From: Pyxidicoccus sp. MSG2
Lineage (GTDB): Bacteria > Myxococcota > Myxococcia > Myxococcales > Myxococcaceae
DNA: 64,000 nucleotides
Reading direction: 5' to 3'
NCBI RefSeq assembly: GCF_026626705.1
Contig: NZ_JAPNKC010000001.1
Coordinates: 8,078,001 to 8,142,000 of the forward strand
In this document: positions 35,101 through 42,730 of the stretch, piece by piece
Position numbering within the stretch: position 1 is the first letter of the stretch
How the letters are laid out: each line of letters starts with the position of its first letter
The notes under the pieces: generated by a model
Database searches by the model: none
What the model saw: the letters and a program-made list of their open reading frames with translations, nothing else
Told to the model about the DNA's origin: nothing
Program-made: the position numbers and the translations under genes

Positions 35101-37658
35101 CGGGCAATGCCTACGGCGACCTGGCGCTGACGCTGCTCGACAAGCTCAACGCGCGTGAGCTGCGGGCCAAGGTGTACACGCTGCTCGGCCTGTTCGTGCG
35201 GCACTGGAAGTTCCCCGCGCGCCAGACGGTGCCGCTGTCGGTGGACGCCGTACAGGCCGCGCTGGAGAGCGGGGACCACGAGTACGTGGGCTACGCGGCG
35301 GACAACTTCGCCGCGATGGTCTTCTACGTTGGAGACCCGCTGGACCACGTCCTCGCCGAGCACGCGCGGTACCACGAGCTGCTGACGCGACTGAAGCACG
35401 CGTACCCGGGCAAGCACGTGGCCATCTTCCTGCAGACGGCGCGTTGCCTCGCCGGCCAGGCGCCGGGGCCCCTGCGGATGGTGGGCGCGGAGTTCGACGA
35501 GGACACCGACGTGCGCCTGTTCCAGGAGGTGAAGAGCCTCACCCTGCTGGGCGTCTACTACACGTGCAAGACGAACCTTGCCTACGTGTTCGGCGACTAC
35601 CCGCTGGCCGCGAGCCTGGCGGAGCAGGCGGCGCCATACATGGGCGCGGTGCTGGGCCAGCTCACCGTCGTCCACCAGGCCCTCTACCAGTCCCTGGCCC
35701 TGTTGGCGCTCTACGCGGGCGCGGACGCGGACGCGCGGAAGAAGACGCTGGAAACGGTCGAGCGCCACCTGACGCAGCTCAAGGCCTGGGCCGCCGCGTG
35801 CCCGGAGAACTTCGAGAACAAGGTCTGGCTGGTGGAGGCCGAGCGGCACCGGGTGCTGGGCCGGGTGGCCGAGGCGATGGAGGCGTATGACCGCGCCATC
35901 GAGCTGTCGGCGCGCCACGCCTACGTCCAGGAGGAGGCGCTCGCGGCCGAGCGCGCCGGGGCGTTCTACCTGGAGCTGGGGCGGGCCAAGCTGGCCGCCG
36001 TGTACCTGGCGGATGCGCGCTACGCGTATCTGCGCTGGGGGGCGGGCGCGAAGGTGGCGCAGTTGGATGCGCGGCACCCGGGGCTTGCGCCGGCCCGCGC
36101 GCCGGAGGCGGGGAACACCGGCCTGGGCACGCATATCTCCACCACCACCAAGACGACGGAGCTGGACCTCACCACCGTCATCAAGGCGGCGCAGGCCATC
36201 TCCGGCGAAATCGTCCTCGGGCGCGTCGTCGACAACCTGATGCGCATCGTCATCGAGAACGCGGGGGCGCAGCGGGGCCTGCTCATCGTCGAGCGGGACG
36301 GGACGCTCGCCGTGCAGGCCGAGCGGCGGGCCGACAGCGCGGAGGCCCTGGCGGGCACCGGGGACGCCGGGGAGGCGTTTCCCACCTCCGTCGTCCAGTA
36401 CGTGCAGCGCACGCGCGAGGCCGTCGTCCAGCACGACGCCGCCAGCGAGGGCATGTTCACCGCGGACCCCTACGTGGCCCGAGCGCGGGCGCGCAGCGTG
36501 ATGTGCCTGCCCCTGCTGAACCAGGGCAAGGTGATGGCGCTGTTGTACCTGGAGAACAACCTGGCGGCGGGGGCCTTCACCAAGGACCGGCTGGAGGTGC
36601 TGCGCATCCTGTCCGCCCAGGCGGCCCTGTCCCTCTACAACGCCACGCTCTACGCGGACCTGCAGCAGACGTCCGCGCGGCTGGCGCACACCAACCAGCA
36701 GCTCGAGGAGTACAGCCGCACGCTGGAGCAGAAGGTGGCCGCGCGCACCACGGAGCTGAGCGACAAGAACCAGGAGCTGGGGGACACGCTGACGCGGCTG
36801 CGCGACACGCAGCGGCAGTTGGTGGCGCAGGAGAAGCTCGCGTCCCTGGGCGCCCTCACGGCGGGCATTGCCCACGAAATCAAGAACCCGCTCAACTTCG
36901 TCAACAACTTCTCCGCACTGGCCGGGGAGCTGGTGGCGGAGCTGGAGGCCGCCATCCAGCCGGACCTGGAGCGGCTGGCCCCGCACGCGTGGGCCACGGC
37001 GGCGGAGCTGCTCGAAGACTTGCGGAAGAACACGCGCAAGGTTCACGAGCACGGCCGGCGGGCCGACGACATCGTGCAGAGCATGCTGCTGCACTCGCGG
37101 GTCTCCGGCGGGGCCGTCGGCGAGACGGACCTCAACGCGCTGCTCGCCGAGAGCCTGACGCTGGTCTACCAGGGCATCCGCAGCAAGGACCCGTCCTTCA
37201 ACATGAAGGTGGATGCGCGGTACGACGCGTCCTTCGGCACCGTCGAGGCCAACGCGCGCCAGCTCAGCCGCGTGTTCATCAACATCATCAACAACGCCTG
37301 CTATGCGCTGCGCGAGAAGCGGCGGCAGTTGGGGCCGGGCAGCGAGCCGGTGCTGACGGTGCGCACGAGAGACCTCGGTGAGCGCGCCGAGGTGTGCATC
37401 CGCGACAACGGGCCGGGGATTCCGGCCTCGGTGCTGCCCAGCATCTTCCAGCCCTTCTTCACCACCAAGCCGCCAGGCGAGGGCACCGGGCTGGGGTTGT
37501 CGCTGAGCCGCGAAATCATCGTGGACGGCCACAAGGGCGAGCTGCAGGTGCGCACCGAGGAGGGGCAGTTCACCGAGTTCATCGTCACCCTGCCCAAGCG
37601 CGGCGCGGGGGAGAAGGCCGCTGGGCCCGGACAGTCCCGGGCGGCGGGGGACGCGTAG
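32196..37658 (+). CDS. Hybrid Ser/Thr protein kinase - AAA ATPase - GAF - histidine kinase
   Basis: An 1820-residue signalling giant. Residues 1-270 form a Hanks-type kinase: Lys37 in VIVKML, catalytic loop HKDINPAN with Asp129 (HKD instead of HRD) and DFG at Asp148. About 295-640 form a STAND-like AAA module (GYSGVGKS with Lys335, Walker B IFLDDLQWAD, sensor YRDNE). About 640-1310 are TPR-like helices. A GAF domain (about 1340-1490), a coiled coil (LEQKVAARTTELSDKNQEL) and a histidine kinase follow (GIAHEIKNPLNF with His1560; DNGPGI; GTGLGLSLSREI). No TM helix is seen. The start at 32196 has GGAG 9 nt upstream; the ATG at 32181 has no ribosome site. Such hybrids occur in myxobacteria and cyanobacteria. 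Confidence 0.93.
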   Translation: MLLEIPGYALSEKIHESPRSLVYRGRRQADGVPVIVKMLRTERPGPEEAARFKREYEIGRSLDRESAVTPHAFERSPTRLAIVMEDSGAIALKSFLTRTRLGLEEVLVLASRLAGALAGVHQRNIIHKDINPANIVIHPERRDVKLIDFGIAAALSRETSSLRNLNVLEGTLGYLSPEQTGRMSRAVDYRADFYSLGATLYELLVGEPPFVGSDAVELVHAHIARAPIPPHVRRPELPAVVSDIVLKLLAKDPEHRYQSGRGLQADLDTCVAHLRARGTVPPFELGTQDRSDKFQIPQRLYGRKEEAAILMSTFERVASGRAEMLLVAGYSGVGKSALVHEVHRPIVEKRGYFISGKFDQLQRDIPYHSLIQAFQGLVRQLLSEPEARLQAWRERLRAALGPNGSVITDVIREVELILGEQPPAEELPPAEAQHRFNFVFQSFVQAFAAAEHPLVIFLDDLQWADAPSLKLLQLLVSDAAAQHLLVIGAYRDNEVSSTHPLVLALEALDKAGAVTRTLTLTPLRLEHIAELLEDTLKCGPERARALAQLALEKTDGNPFFLGQFLRELYEDGLIAFDAASRSWRWDLGELRNRGITDNVVELLTGRIRKLGVLGQHVLQLAACIGSTFDLRTLCTVGGASFYETASGVWEALTHGLLVPVDESYQLAQPASLDVGATEVPDVSYRFLHDRVQQAAYSLISEDSRQSVHLEVGRLLLKATPEDMLDERIFDLVHQLNLGSALIESVPERYALARLNLRAARKAKASTAHEPALRHLTAALALLPPGAWDDEYELAMALHLEATEEEYLNGNFERARELSTLSLAHARTLLEKVRVYESRVLFHTARTEYEDTIRVATEALKLLGVEMPAPEAVDMARVGAALGQTAGLIGGRSPADLANLPEMTDPEKLATVRMLVLLAAPTYIANPMSFPLVACELVRHCLLYGNSRASPYAFVIYGVILAGAVGDAAAGNAYGDLALTLLDKLNARELRAKVYTLLGLFVRHWKFPARQTVPLSVDAVQAALESGDHEYVGYAADNFAAMVFYVGDPLDHVLAEHARYHELLTRLKHAYPGKHVAIFLQTARCLAGQAPGPLRMVGAEFDEDTDVRLFQEVKSLTLLGVYYTCKTNLAYVFGDYPLAASLAEQAAPYMGAVLGQLTVVHQALYQSLALLALYAGADADARKKTLETVERHLTQLKAWAAACPENFENKVWLVEAERHRVLGRVAEAMEAYDRAIELSARHAYVQEEALAAERAGAFYLELGRAKLAAVYLADARYAYLRWGAGAKVAQLDARHPGLAPARAPEAGNTGLGTHISTTTKTTELDLTTVIKAAQAISGEIVLGRVVDNLMRIVIENAGAQRGLLIVERDGTLAVQAERRADSAEALAGTGDAGEAFPTSVVQYVQRTREAVVQHDAASEGMFTADPYVARARARSVMCLPLLNQGKVMALLYLENNLAAGAFTKDRLEVLRILSAQAALSLYNATLYADLQQTSARLAHTNQQLEEYSRTLEQKVAARTTELSDKNQELGDTLTRLRDTQRQLVAQEKLASLGALTAGIAHEIKNPLNFVNNFSALAGELVAELEAAIQPDLERLAPHAWATAAELLEDLRKNTRKVHEHGRRADDIVQSMLLHSRVSGGAVGETDLNALLAESLTLVYQGIRSKDPSFNMKVDARYDASFGTVEANARQLSRVFINIINNACYALREKRRQLGPGSEPVLTVRTRDLGERAEVCIRDNGPGIPASVLPSIFQPFFTTKPPGEGTGLGLSLSREIIVDGHKGELQVRTEEGQFTEFIVTLPKRGAGEKAAGPGQSRAAGDA

Positions 37659-37676
37659 GCGGGTGAGGGTGGCGCG

Positions 37677-37744
37677 GCGTCCGTGAGGGCCGCGTCGCGG
37701 ACGCGTGGCCGCTGGTGATGCGGCATCCGTGAGGGCCGTGCCGC
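37677..37744. repeat. Two hairpins carrying a repeated 13-nt element between convergent kinase genes
   Basis: TCCGTGAGGGCCG occurs at 37680-37692 and 37726-37738, 46 bp apart. The first copy is part of a hairpin (7-bp stem 37677-37683/37698-37704) and the second forms the loop of another (6-bp stem 37720-37725/37739-37744). They lie between two convergent genes, so a double terminator is the simplest reading. Confidence 0.45.
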
Positions 37745-37768
37745 TTCGTGGCCGTGTCGCCGCGGAGG

Positions 37769-39409
37769 CTAGAGACTGGTGGCGGAGGCCCTGCGCCCCG
37801 GCTCGCCGGGCAGCCACAATTCGAAGCGGGCGCCGCCGCCGGGCCGGGCCGTGGCGCGCACGGTGCCCCCGTGGGCGAGCACCACGCGCCGGACGATGGC
37901 CAGCCCCAGCCCGCGGCCGTTGGCGCGGGTGAGGAAGAAGGGCTCGAAGATGCGGCGCGGGTCCACGTCGGGGATGCCGGGGCCCTCGTCCTCCACCACC
38001 AGGCACACGCCGCCGTCCGCGGGCTCCACCGCCATGCGGACGCGGCCGCCGGTGGGGGAGGCCTGCACCGCGTTGCGCACCAGGTGCGTCACCGCGAGCT
38101 GGAGCAGCGTCTCGTCGCCTTCGATGGTGGGCGTGTCTTCGGCCTCGTCCACGGTGAAGCGCAGTGTGGGCGCATCCGGCGGGCCGTGGAGCTGCCCGAG
38201 CGCGCGGCGCACCAGCTCGCCCACCTGGACGGGCCGGGGGCGCGGCTCCAGCGGGCGCACCACGTCGAGCAGGTCCTTGACAATGTCCTCCAGCCGGATG
38301 ACCTCCTCTTCCAGCATGCCCACCGCGGCCTGTCCGGTGGGGCCCAGGTGGGCCTCGCGCCGCAGCACCGCCACCGCGTTGAGGATGGCGCCCAGTGGGT
38401 TGCGCACCTCGTGGGCCACCACGCCCGCGGCCTCGCCCAGCACCGTCAGCCGCTCGCGTGCCACCAGCTCGTCCTGGAGGCGGGACACCTCATCCAGCCG
38501 CACCGCCAGCGTCTGGTGGTGGCGCACGTTCTCCAACGCGCCGCCCAGCAGCTGCGCGAACAGCTCCAGCGTGCCCGCGCCCGCGGGGGTGAGCGTGGTG
38601 CCCTGCACGGAGAGGAGGCCAAAGGGCTCATCGTCCACGAGGATGGGGGCGTCCAGTCCCTGTGCCTCGGGTGGGTAGAGCTTGCGGATGATCTCCACCA
38701 CCTCCGGTGGGTGGATGCGGCTCACCGTGGCGAAGATGTCCTGGTGGAAGGCCGCTTTGCGCTGCTGGAGTACCTCGAGGAAGTGCGGCACGGCGGCGGC
38801 GGGAATGCGCACGTCGCCAATGGGCATGCCGTAGAGCTTCTCCGCTTCGGCCACGCCGGTGGCCTCCTGGCGCATGGGGCCGTGCCGGAAGATGTCCCCT
38901 TCCAGCAGCATGACGGACACGTAGAAGCCCTGGCGGTGCACGGCGTCCACGGCCTTCTCCAGAACCGCCTGCTCGCTCCGGCAGTGCAGCATCTCCGAGG
39001 CGGCCGTCGCGAGCGCCCCGGTGATCCTCCGCACGGAGTCCTCGCCCCCCGCGTCCTGCATCAGCACGAGGGTGTCTTCCGGGACGAGCCCCGGGGCGTG
39101 GTGCACGCTCAGGGTGCACTCCTGCCCGTCGGCCCGTCGCATGCGGACCCACCGGGGCTGCTCCGGGCGGGGGCCACCCCGGGAATAGGTCTCGTAGATG
39201 GGCTCCACCCAGCCGCGCTCCTCGGGGACGAAGCGGGCGATCAGCGCGGTCATGGGCATGGCCATCAGCTCGGCGGCCGGTGTGCCGAACAGGGCCACCA
39301 TCGCGGCATTGGCGTGCAGCAGGTGCTCGCCGCGGACCACGGCGGCGGCAATGGGGAGCTCTTCGAGCAACCGATAGTCAACGGAGGAGGGGGAAGACAC
39401 GGCTGTCAT
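37769..39409 (-). CDS. Soluble PAS/GAF sensor histidine kinase
   Basis: A 546-residue kinase without TM helices. A PAS domain (about 12-120; LPIAAAVVRGEHLLHANAAMVALFG) is followed by a GAF-like domain (about 130-310), a HisKA domain (AAGVVAHEVRNPLGAILNAV, His333) and HATPase (HLVRNAVQA, DEGPGIPDVDP, GRGLGLAIVRRV). No receiver is attached. An ATG at 39409 was chosen; a TTG at 39436 with GGGAG upstream would add nine residues and is a real alternative because 39409 has no good ribosome site. The gene is convergent with the giant hybrid kinase; a functional link is possible but unproven. Confidence 0.88.
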   Translation of the reverse strand: MTAVSSPSSVDYRLLEELPIAAAVVRGEHLLHANAAMVALFGTPAAELMAMPMTALIARFVPEERGWVEPIYETYSRGGPRPEQPRWVRMRRADGQECTLSVHHAPGLVPEDTLVLMQDAGGEDSVRRITGALATAASEMLHCRSEQAVLEKAVDAVHRQGFYVSVMLLEGDIFRHGPMRQEATGVAEAEKLYGMPIGDVRIPAAAVPHFLEVLQQRKAAFHQDIFATVSRIHPPEVVEIIRKLYPPEAQGLDAPILVDDEPFGLLSVQGTTLTPAGAGTLELFAQLLGGALENVRHHQTLAVRLDEVSRLQDELVARERLTVLGEAAGVVAHEVRNPLGAILNAVAVLRREAHLGPTGQAAVGMLEEEVIRLEDIVKDLLDVVRPLEPRPRPVQVGELVRRALGQLHGPPDAPTLRFTVDEAEDTPTIEGDETLLQLAVTHLVRNAVQASPTGGRVRMAVEPADGGVCLVVEDEGPGIPDVDPRRIFEPFFLTRANGRGLGLAIVRRVVLAHGGTVRATARPGGGARFELWLPGEPGRRASATSL

Positions 39410-39527
39410 CCTGGGGGGCACCCCGGGCGTCCGCAAGCGACTCCCGGCGAGGCTCGCGGGGCCCTGTGCAATGGGTTTCGTCCTACCCCGTAGGAAAGGG
39501 CGAGTGGCAATACCGGAGGTACCGACG

Positions 39528-39638
39528 ATGAACTTCCTGAACCTGATGGGCCGCGATGACCTGGAGTTGAAGGCGGTGATGGCGGTGATGGCCGCCTTCG
39601 TGATGACCGGGGCGGTGTTCCTCGGACAGATGCTCTAG
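39528..39638 (+). CDS. 36-residue single-pass membrane microprotein
   Basis: An ATG at 39528 with a strong GGAGG 8 nt upstream opens a 37-codon frame ending in TAG. The product has a short N-terminal part with charged residues (NLMGRDDLELK) followed by a continuous hydrophobic helix (AVMAVMAAFVMTGAVFLG). Codon third positions are mostly G or C, as in neighbouring genes. It fits a small inner-membrane regulatory or stabilising peptide. It stands between the PAS/GAF kinase start and the PilZ gene. I know of no family. Confidence 0.62.
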   Translation: MNFLNLMGRDDLELKAVMAVMAAFVMTGAVFLGQML

Positions 39639-39657
39639 TCGAGGCCCACGCCCGGCC

Positions 39658-40818
39658 TCACTTCTTCACGGGCTTCGCGCGGACGAGGAACTTCTGGATG
39701 AACTCCTTCTCCTCCGCGCGGAGGTGGCTGAGCCGCAGGCCGTAGCCACGCGGATTCTTGCCGTCCTCCAGCGAGTTCTCCCAGATGACGGAGCTGCGCA
39801 GCGTCATCACCCGCTGCGGGTCATCGAAGCGCAGCGTCAAATCCACCTGGGTGCCGAGCCGCAGCGGCTTGTCCGTGGCGATGAAGAGGCCACCCGACGA
39901 CAGGTTGATGATGCGGTGGTCGGTGAAGATGCCCGCGTTCTGCAGCGACACGCGCACGTCGGCGTGGATGCGGTCGTCGGAGCGCCGCTCCAGACCCACG
40001 AACTCGGCGGCGGAATACGCGGGCGCCGCCGTCGCCTTCTTCACGGACGGCGCGGGCGCGGGCGCAGGCGCCTGTGAAGGCAGCGTATGCGTGCGCTGCG
40101 CGGGCACGCCCGAAGGCGCCGGATGGGTGCGCATCACCGGAGAGAGCGCGGGCGCGACGGGCGCCCGTGCCGGCAGGGGCGCCGTGGAGGCCTGGACCAC
40201 TGGCGGAGGACGGGCCGGCATCACCGGCGCGGCGGCCACCGGAGGCGCGACGGGCGCCCTGGCCGGAGCCACCGGAGCCACCACGGGCGCAACGGGCGGC
40301 GCTGCCGCGGCGTCATTCAGGTCCAGCCGGGGCGGCGCGGGGCGGGGCTGCTGCGCGCCCTGCGTGTAGAGCGCTTCCGCCTCGCGCATGCGGCGCGAGA
40401 GGAACTCGAAGATTTCCGCCGACACCTTCTTCAGCTCCGGGTGCGTGTCCGGGGCCATGTGGTCCGGCGTGAAGCGCTTGGCCATGCGGAAGTAGGCCAG
40501 ACGCAGCTCGTCCAGGCTTCCGTGCGGCTTGACGCCGAAGATGTCGTGAGCGGACAGGTTCTGCAGGCCGCGCAGCTGTGTGCGCAGTCGCTCCGCCTGC
40601 TGCTGCTCCACGGACTGCGTGGGGCGCGCGGTGGCGAACAAGTCCCGCAGCTCGGACATCTCCTGGAGGGCCACCCAGGTGGTGCCGTCCCGCGAGGCCC
40701 GCACCGCCGCCTTCAACCGCCCGGAGGCGATCAGCTCCCTCAGGGCCTGGAGGGCCAGCGGCCCCAGCACGCGTCCGAGGTTGTCCGCAACCCAGTAACC
40801 GACAGCAGGTGACGACAC
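39658..40818 (-). CDS. GYF-like / degenerate J-domain / PilZ c-di-GMP effector
   Basis: A 386-residue protein with three parts. Residues about 5-65 resemble a GYF_2 (DUF4339) domain (YWVADNLGRVLGPLALQALRELIASGRL). About 88-160 resemble a DnaJ J-domain (LSAHDIFGVKPHGSLDELRLAYFRMAKRF), but the HPD tripeptide is TPD. A long Ala/Pro-rich linker follows (about 165-275). The C-terminal 100 residues are PilZ with RSDDR (RxxxR) and NLSSGG (N/DxSxxG), so c-di-GMP binding is expected. The start is a GTG at 40818. It lies 16 nt after the single-domain response regulator, so the pair probably forms one operon, linking phosphorylation and c-di-GMP signals. Confidence 0.85.
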   Translation of the reverse strand: MSSPAVGYWVADNLGRVLGPLALQALRELIASGRLKAAVRASRDGTTWVALQEMSELRDLFATARPTQSVEQQQAERLRTQLRGLQNLSAHDIFGVKPHGSLDELRLAYFRMAKRFTPDHMAPDTHPELKKVSAEIFEFLSRRMREAEALYTQGAQQPRPAPPRLDLNDAAAAPPVAPVVAPVAPARAPVAPPVAAAPVMPARPPPVVQASTAPLPARAPVAPALSPVMRTHPAPSGVPAQRTHTLPSQAPAPAPAPSVKKATAAPAYSAAEFVGLERRSDDRIHADVRVSLQNAGIFTDHRIINLSSGGLFIATDKPLRLGTQVDLTLRFDDPQRVMTLRSSVIWENSLEDGKNPRGYGLRLSHLRAEEKEFIQKFLVRAKPVKK

Positions 40819-40834
40819 GCAGACACCCCGTGAA

Positions 40835-41209
40835 TCAGTGAGCCAGCGCCTGGCGCACGGCCGAGGCGATTTCCAGCGGGTGGAAGGGCTTGCCCACGAA
40901 GCCCACGGCGCCCGCGGCCATTGCCTGCTCCACTACGGGCTCGGCGTCCATGCTGCTGATGACCAGCACGCGTGTTCCCGGCGAGACGCTCTTGATGGCC
41001 CCCAGCACCTCCAGGCCGCTCTTCTTCGGCATGAAGAGGTCCAGGAACATCACCGCGGGCTTCTCGCGCGCGGCCACCGCCAGTCCCTCTTCTCCGTCCG
41101 CCGCCTCGAGCAGGCGAAGCTCGATGCCTGTTTCGGCGATGACGTCCTTGAGGATGCGGCGCACGAAGCTGTCGTCGTCGACGAGCAGCAGGGTCGGGGT
41201 CTCAGGCAT
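40835..41209 (-). CDS. Single-domain response regulator (REC)
   Basis: A 124-residue stand-alone receiver. The acidic pocket is at D11-D13, the phospho-acceptor is Asp57 in MFLDLFMPKKSG, the switch residue is Ser85 or Ser86 in VLVISSMD, and Lys107 lies in GKPF. No output domain is present, so it works by protein contact, as CheY does. The ATG at 41209 starts the domain directly; the ribosome site is poor. It is the first gene of an operon with the PilZ protein. Confidence 0.92.
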   Translation of the reverse strand: MPETPTLLLVDDDSFVRRILKDVIAETGIELRLLEAADGEEGLAVAAREKPAVMFLDLFMPKKSGLEVLGAIKSVSPGTRVLVISSMDAEPVVEQAMAAGAVGFVGKPFHPLEIASAVRQALAH

Positions 41210-41291
41210 GGGCGCGCATGATACCTGACGCCGCGCGATACGCGTGCGCCACATGGAAGCGCCTGCCTGCCTTTTGGGTTATGGGGGCCGC

Positions 41292-42686
41292 ATGTCCACC
41301 GACAAGGCACTCTTCCACTTCGAGTCCCAGAAGCACGCCTACCTCGAGGACCTCAAGGCCCTCGTGCGGATTCCCAGCGTCTCATTTCCTGGCTTCGACG
41401 CGGCCGAGGTCCGCCGCGGCGCCGAGGCCACCGCGAAGCTGCTGAAGGACCGTGGGTTTGAAAACGTTCAGCTCCTTGAAATCGAGGGAGCGCATCCGTA
41501 CGTCTACGGAGAGGTGCTCAGGGCACCGGGCAGGCCCACGCTGCTGCTGTACGCGCACCATGACGTTCAGCCGGCAGGGGATGCGGGGGCCTGGAAGAGC
41601 CCGCCCTTCGAGCCCGTGGAGCGGGACGGGCGGCTGTACGGGCGCGGCTCGGCGGACGACAAGGCCGGCATCGTGGTGCACACGTCCGCGGTGGACGCGT
41701 GGCTGAAGGGCGCGGGCCGGCTGCCCCTCAACGTGAAGGTCATCATCGAGGGCGAGGAGGAGATTGGCAGCAACCACCTGTCCGCCTTTCTCCAGAAGCA
41801 TGCGGCGCTCCTGAAGGCAGACGCCATCGTCCTCACGGACACTTCCAATTTCGACACGGGTCTGCCGTCCATCACCACCGCGCTGCGCGGGCTCGTCACG
41901 GTGGACGTGGAGGTGCGTGGGCTGAAGCAGGCGGTGCACTCGGGCATGTGGGGCGGGCCGGTGCCGGACCCCGTCATGGCGCTGTGCCGGATGCTGGCCA
42001 CGCTGACGAACCCGGACGGCTCCATCGCGATTGAGGGCATCCGCGAGCGGGTGCGGCCGCTGACGGACGCGGAGCGCGCGAGCATCCACTCGCTGCCGGG
42101 GAACGAGGCGTACTTCCGCGAGCAGGTGGGCCTGTTGCCCGGTGTGCAGGTGCTGGGCGGCGGGCAGCACCCGTTCGAGATGAACTGGCGGCAGCCGAGC
42201 ATCGCCATCAACGCCATCCAGGCCAGCAGCCGCAGGGACGCGCGCAACATCATCTGTGACTCGGCCTGGGCGCGCGTGGGCATCCGCATCGTTCCGGACC
42301 TGGAGCCGCGCGACGTGGAGCAGCGACTGAAGGACCACCTGCGCAAGGTGTGCCCGTGGGGGCTGGAGGTGGACTTCCACACGGAGGGCGCATCCGGCTG
42401 GTGGTACACGGACCCGTCGCACCCCGCGTTCCAGGCGGCGTTCCGCGCGCTGGAGAAGGGCTACGGCGGCAAGGCGGTGGCCATCGGCTGCGGCGCGTCC
42501 ATTCCCTTCGTGGAGCCCTTCGCGCGCGAGCTGGGCGGCGTGCCCGCGCTGCTCATCGGCGTGGAGGACCCGTACACGTACGCCCACTCGGAGAACGAGA
42601 GCCTGCACCTGGGCGATTGGGAGAAGTCCATCCGCAGCGCCATCCACATCTACGAGGAGCTGGCCACGGCACTGGGTGGCCGCTGA
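41292..42686 (+). CDS. M20-family dipeptidase
   Basis: A 464-residue zinc metallopeptidase of the M20/CPG2 family. The ligands are recognisable: His and Asp in [10 protein letters not shown], bridging Asp in [10 protein letters not shown], catalytic Glu pair in [10 protein letters not shown], Asp in LTDTSNFD, and the C-terminal His in [13 protein letters not shown] dimerisation insert (about 210-330) is present. The ATG at 41292 with GGGGGCCG just upstream gives the usual length. No signal peptide, so it probably cleaves small peptides in the cytoplasm. Confidence 0.92.
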   Translation: MSTDKALFHFESQKHAYLEDLKALVRIPSVSFPGFDAAEVRRGAEATAKLLKDRGFENVQLLEIEGAHPYVYGEVLRAPGRPTLLLYAHHDVQPAGDAGAWKSPPFEPVERDGRLYGRGSADDKAGIVVHTSAVDAWLKGAGRLPLNVKVIIEGEEEIGSNHLSAFLQKHAALLKADAIVLTDTSNFDTGLPSITTALRGLVTVDVEVRGLKQAVHSGMWGGPVPDPVMALCRMLATLTNPDGSIAIEGIRERVRPLTDAERASIHSLPGNEAYFREQVGLLPGVQVLGGGQHPFEMNWRQPSIAINAIQASSRRDARNIICDSAWARVGIRIVPDLEPRDVEQRLKDHLRKVCPWGLEVDFHTEGASGWWYTDPSHPAFQAAFRALEKGYGGKAVAIGCGASIPFVEPFARELGGVPALLIGVEDPYTYAHSENESLHLGDWEKSIRSAIHIYEELATALGGR

Positions 42687-42698
42687 AGCGTGACCCCG

Positions 42699-42730
42699 GA
42701 GGGCGAGCGAGTGTCCGCTTCCGCGCCCTC
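42699..42730 (+). terminator. Probable terminator of the M20 dipeptidase gene
   Basis: A bulged hairpin: outer arms GAGGGCG / CGCCCTC (7 bp) and inner arms AGCG / CGCT, starting 12 nt after the dipeptidase stop and reaching the stop codon of the convergent permease gene. Confidence 0.4.

Noticed and set aside
32253-38006. A 1917-codon open frame on the minus strand opposite the giant kinase
   Set aside because: It mirrors the kinase codons, is low-complexity Arg/Gly/Val/His-rich, has no domain and no ribosome site; such shadows are normal at this GC content.
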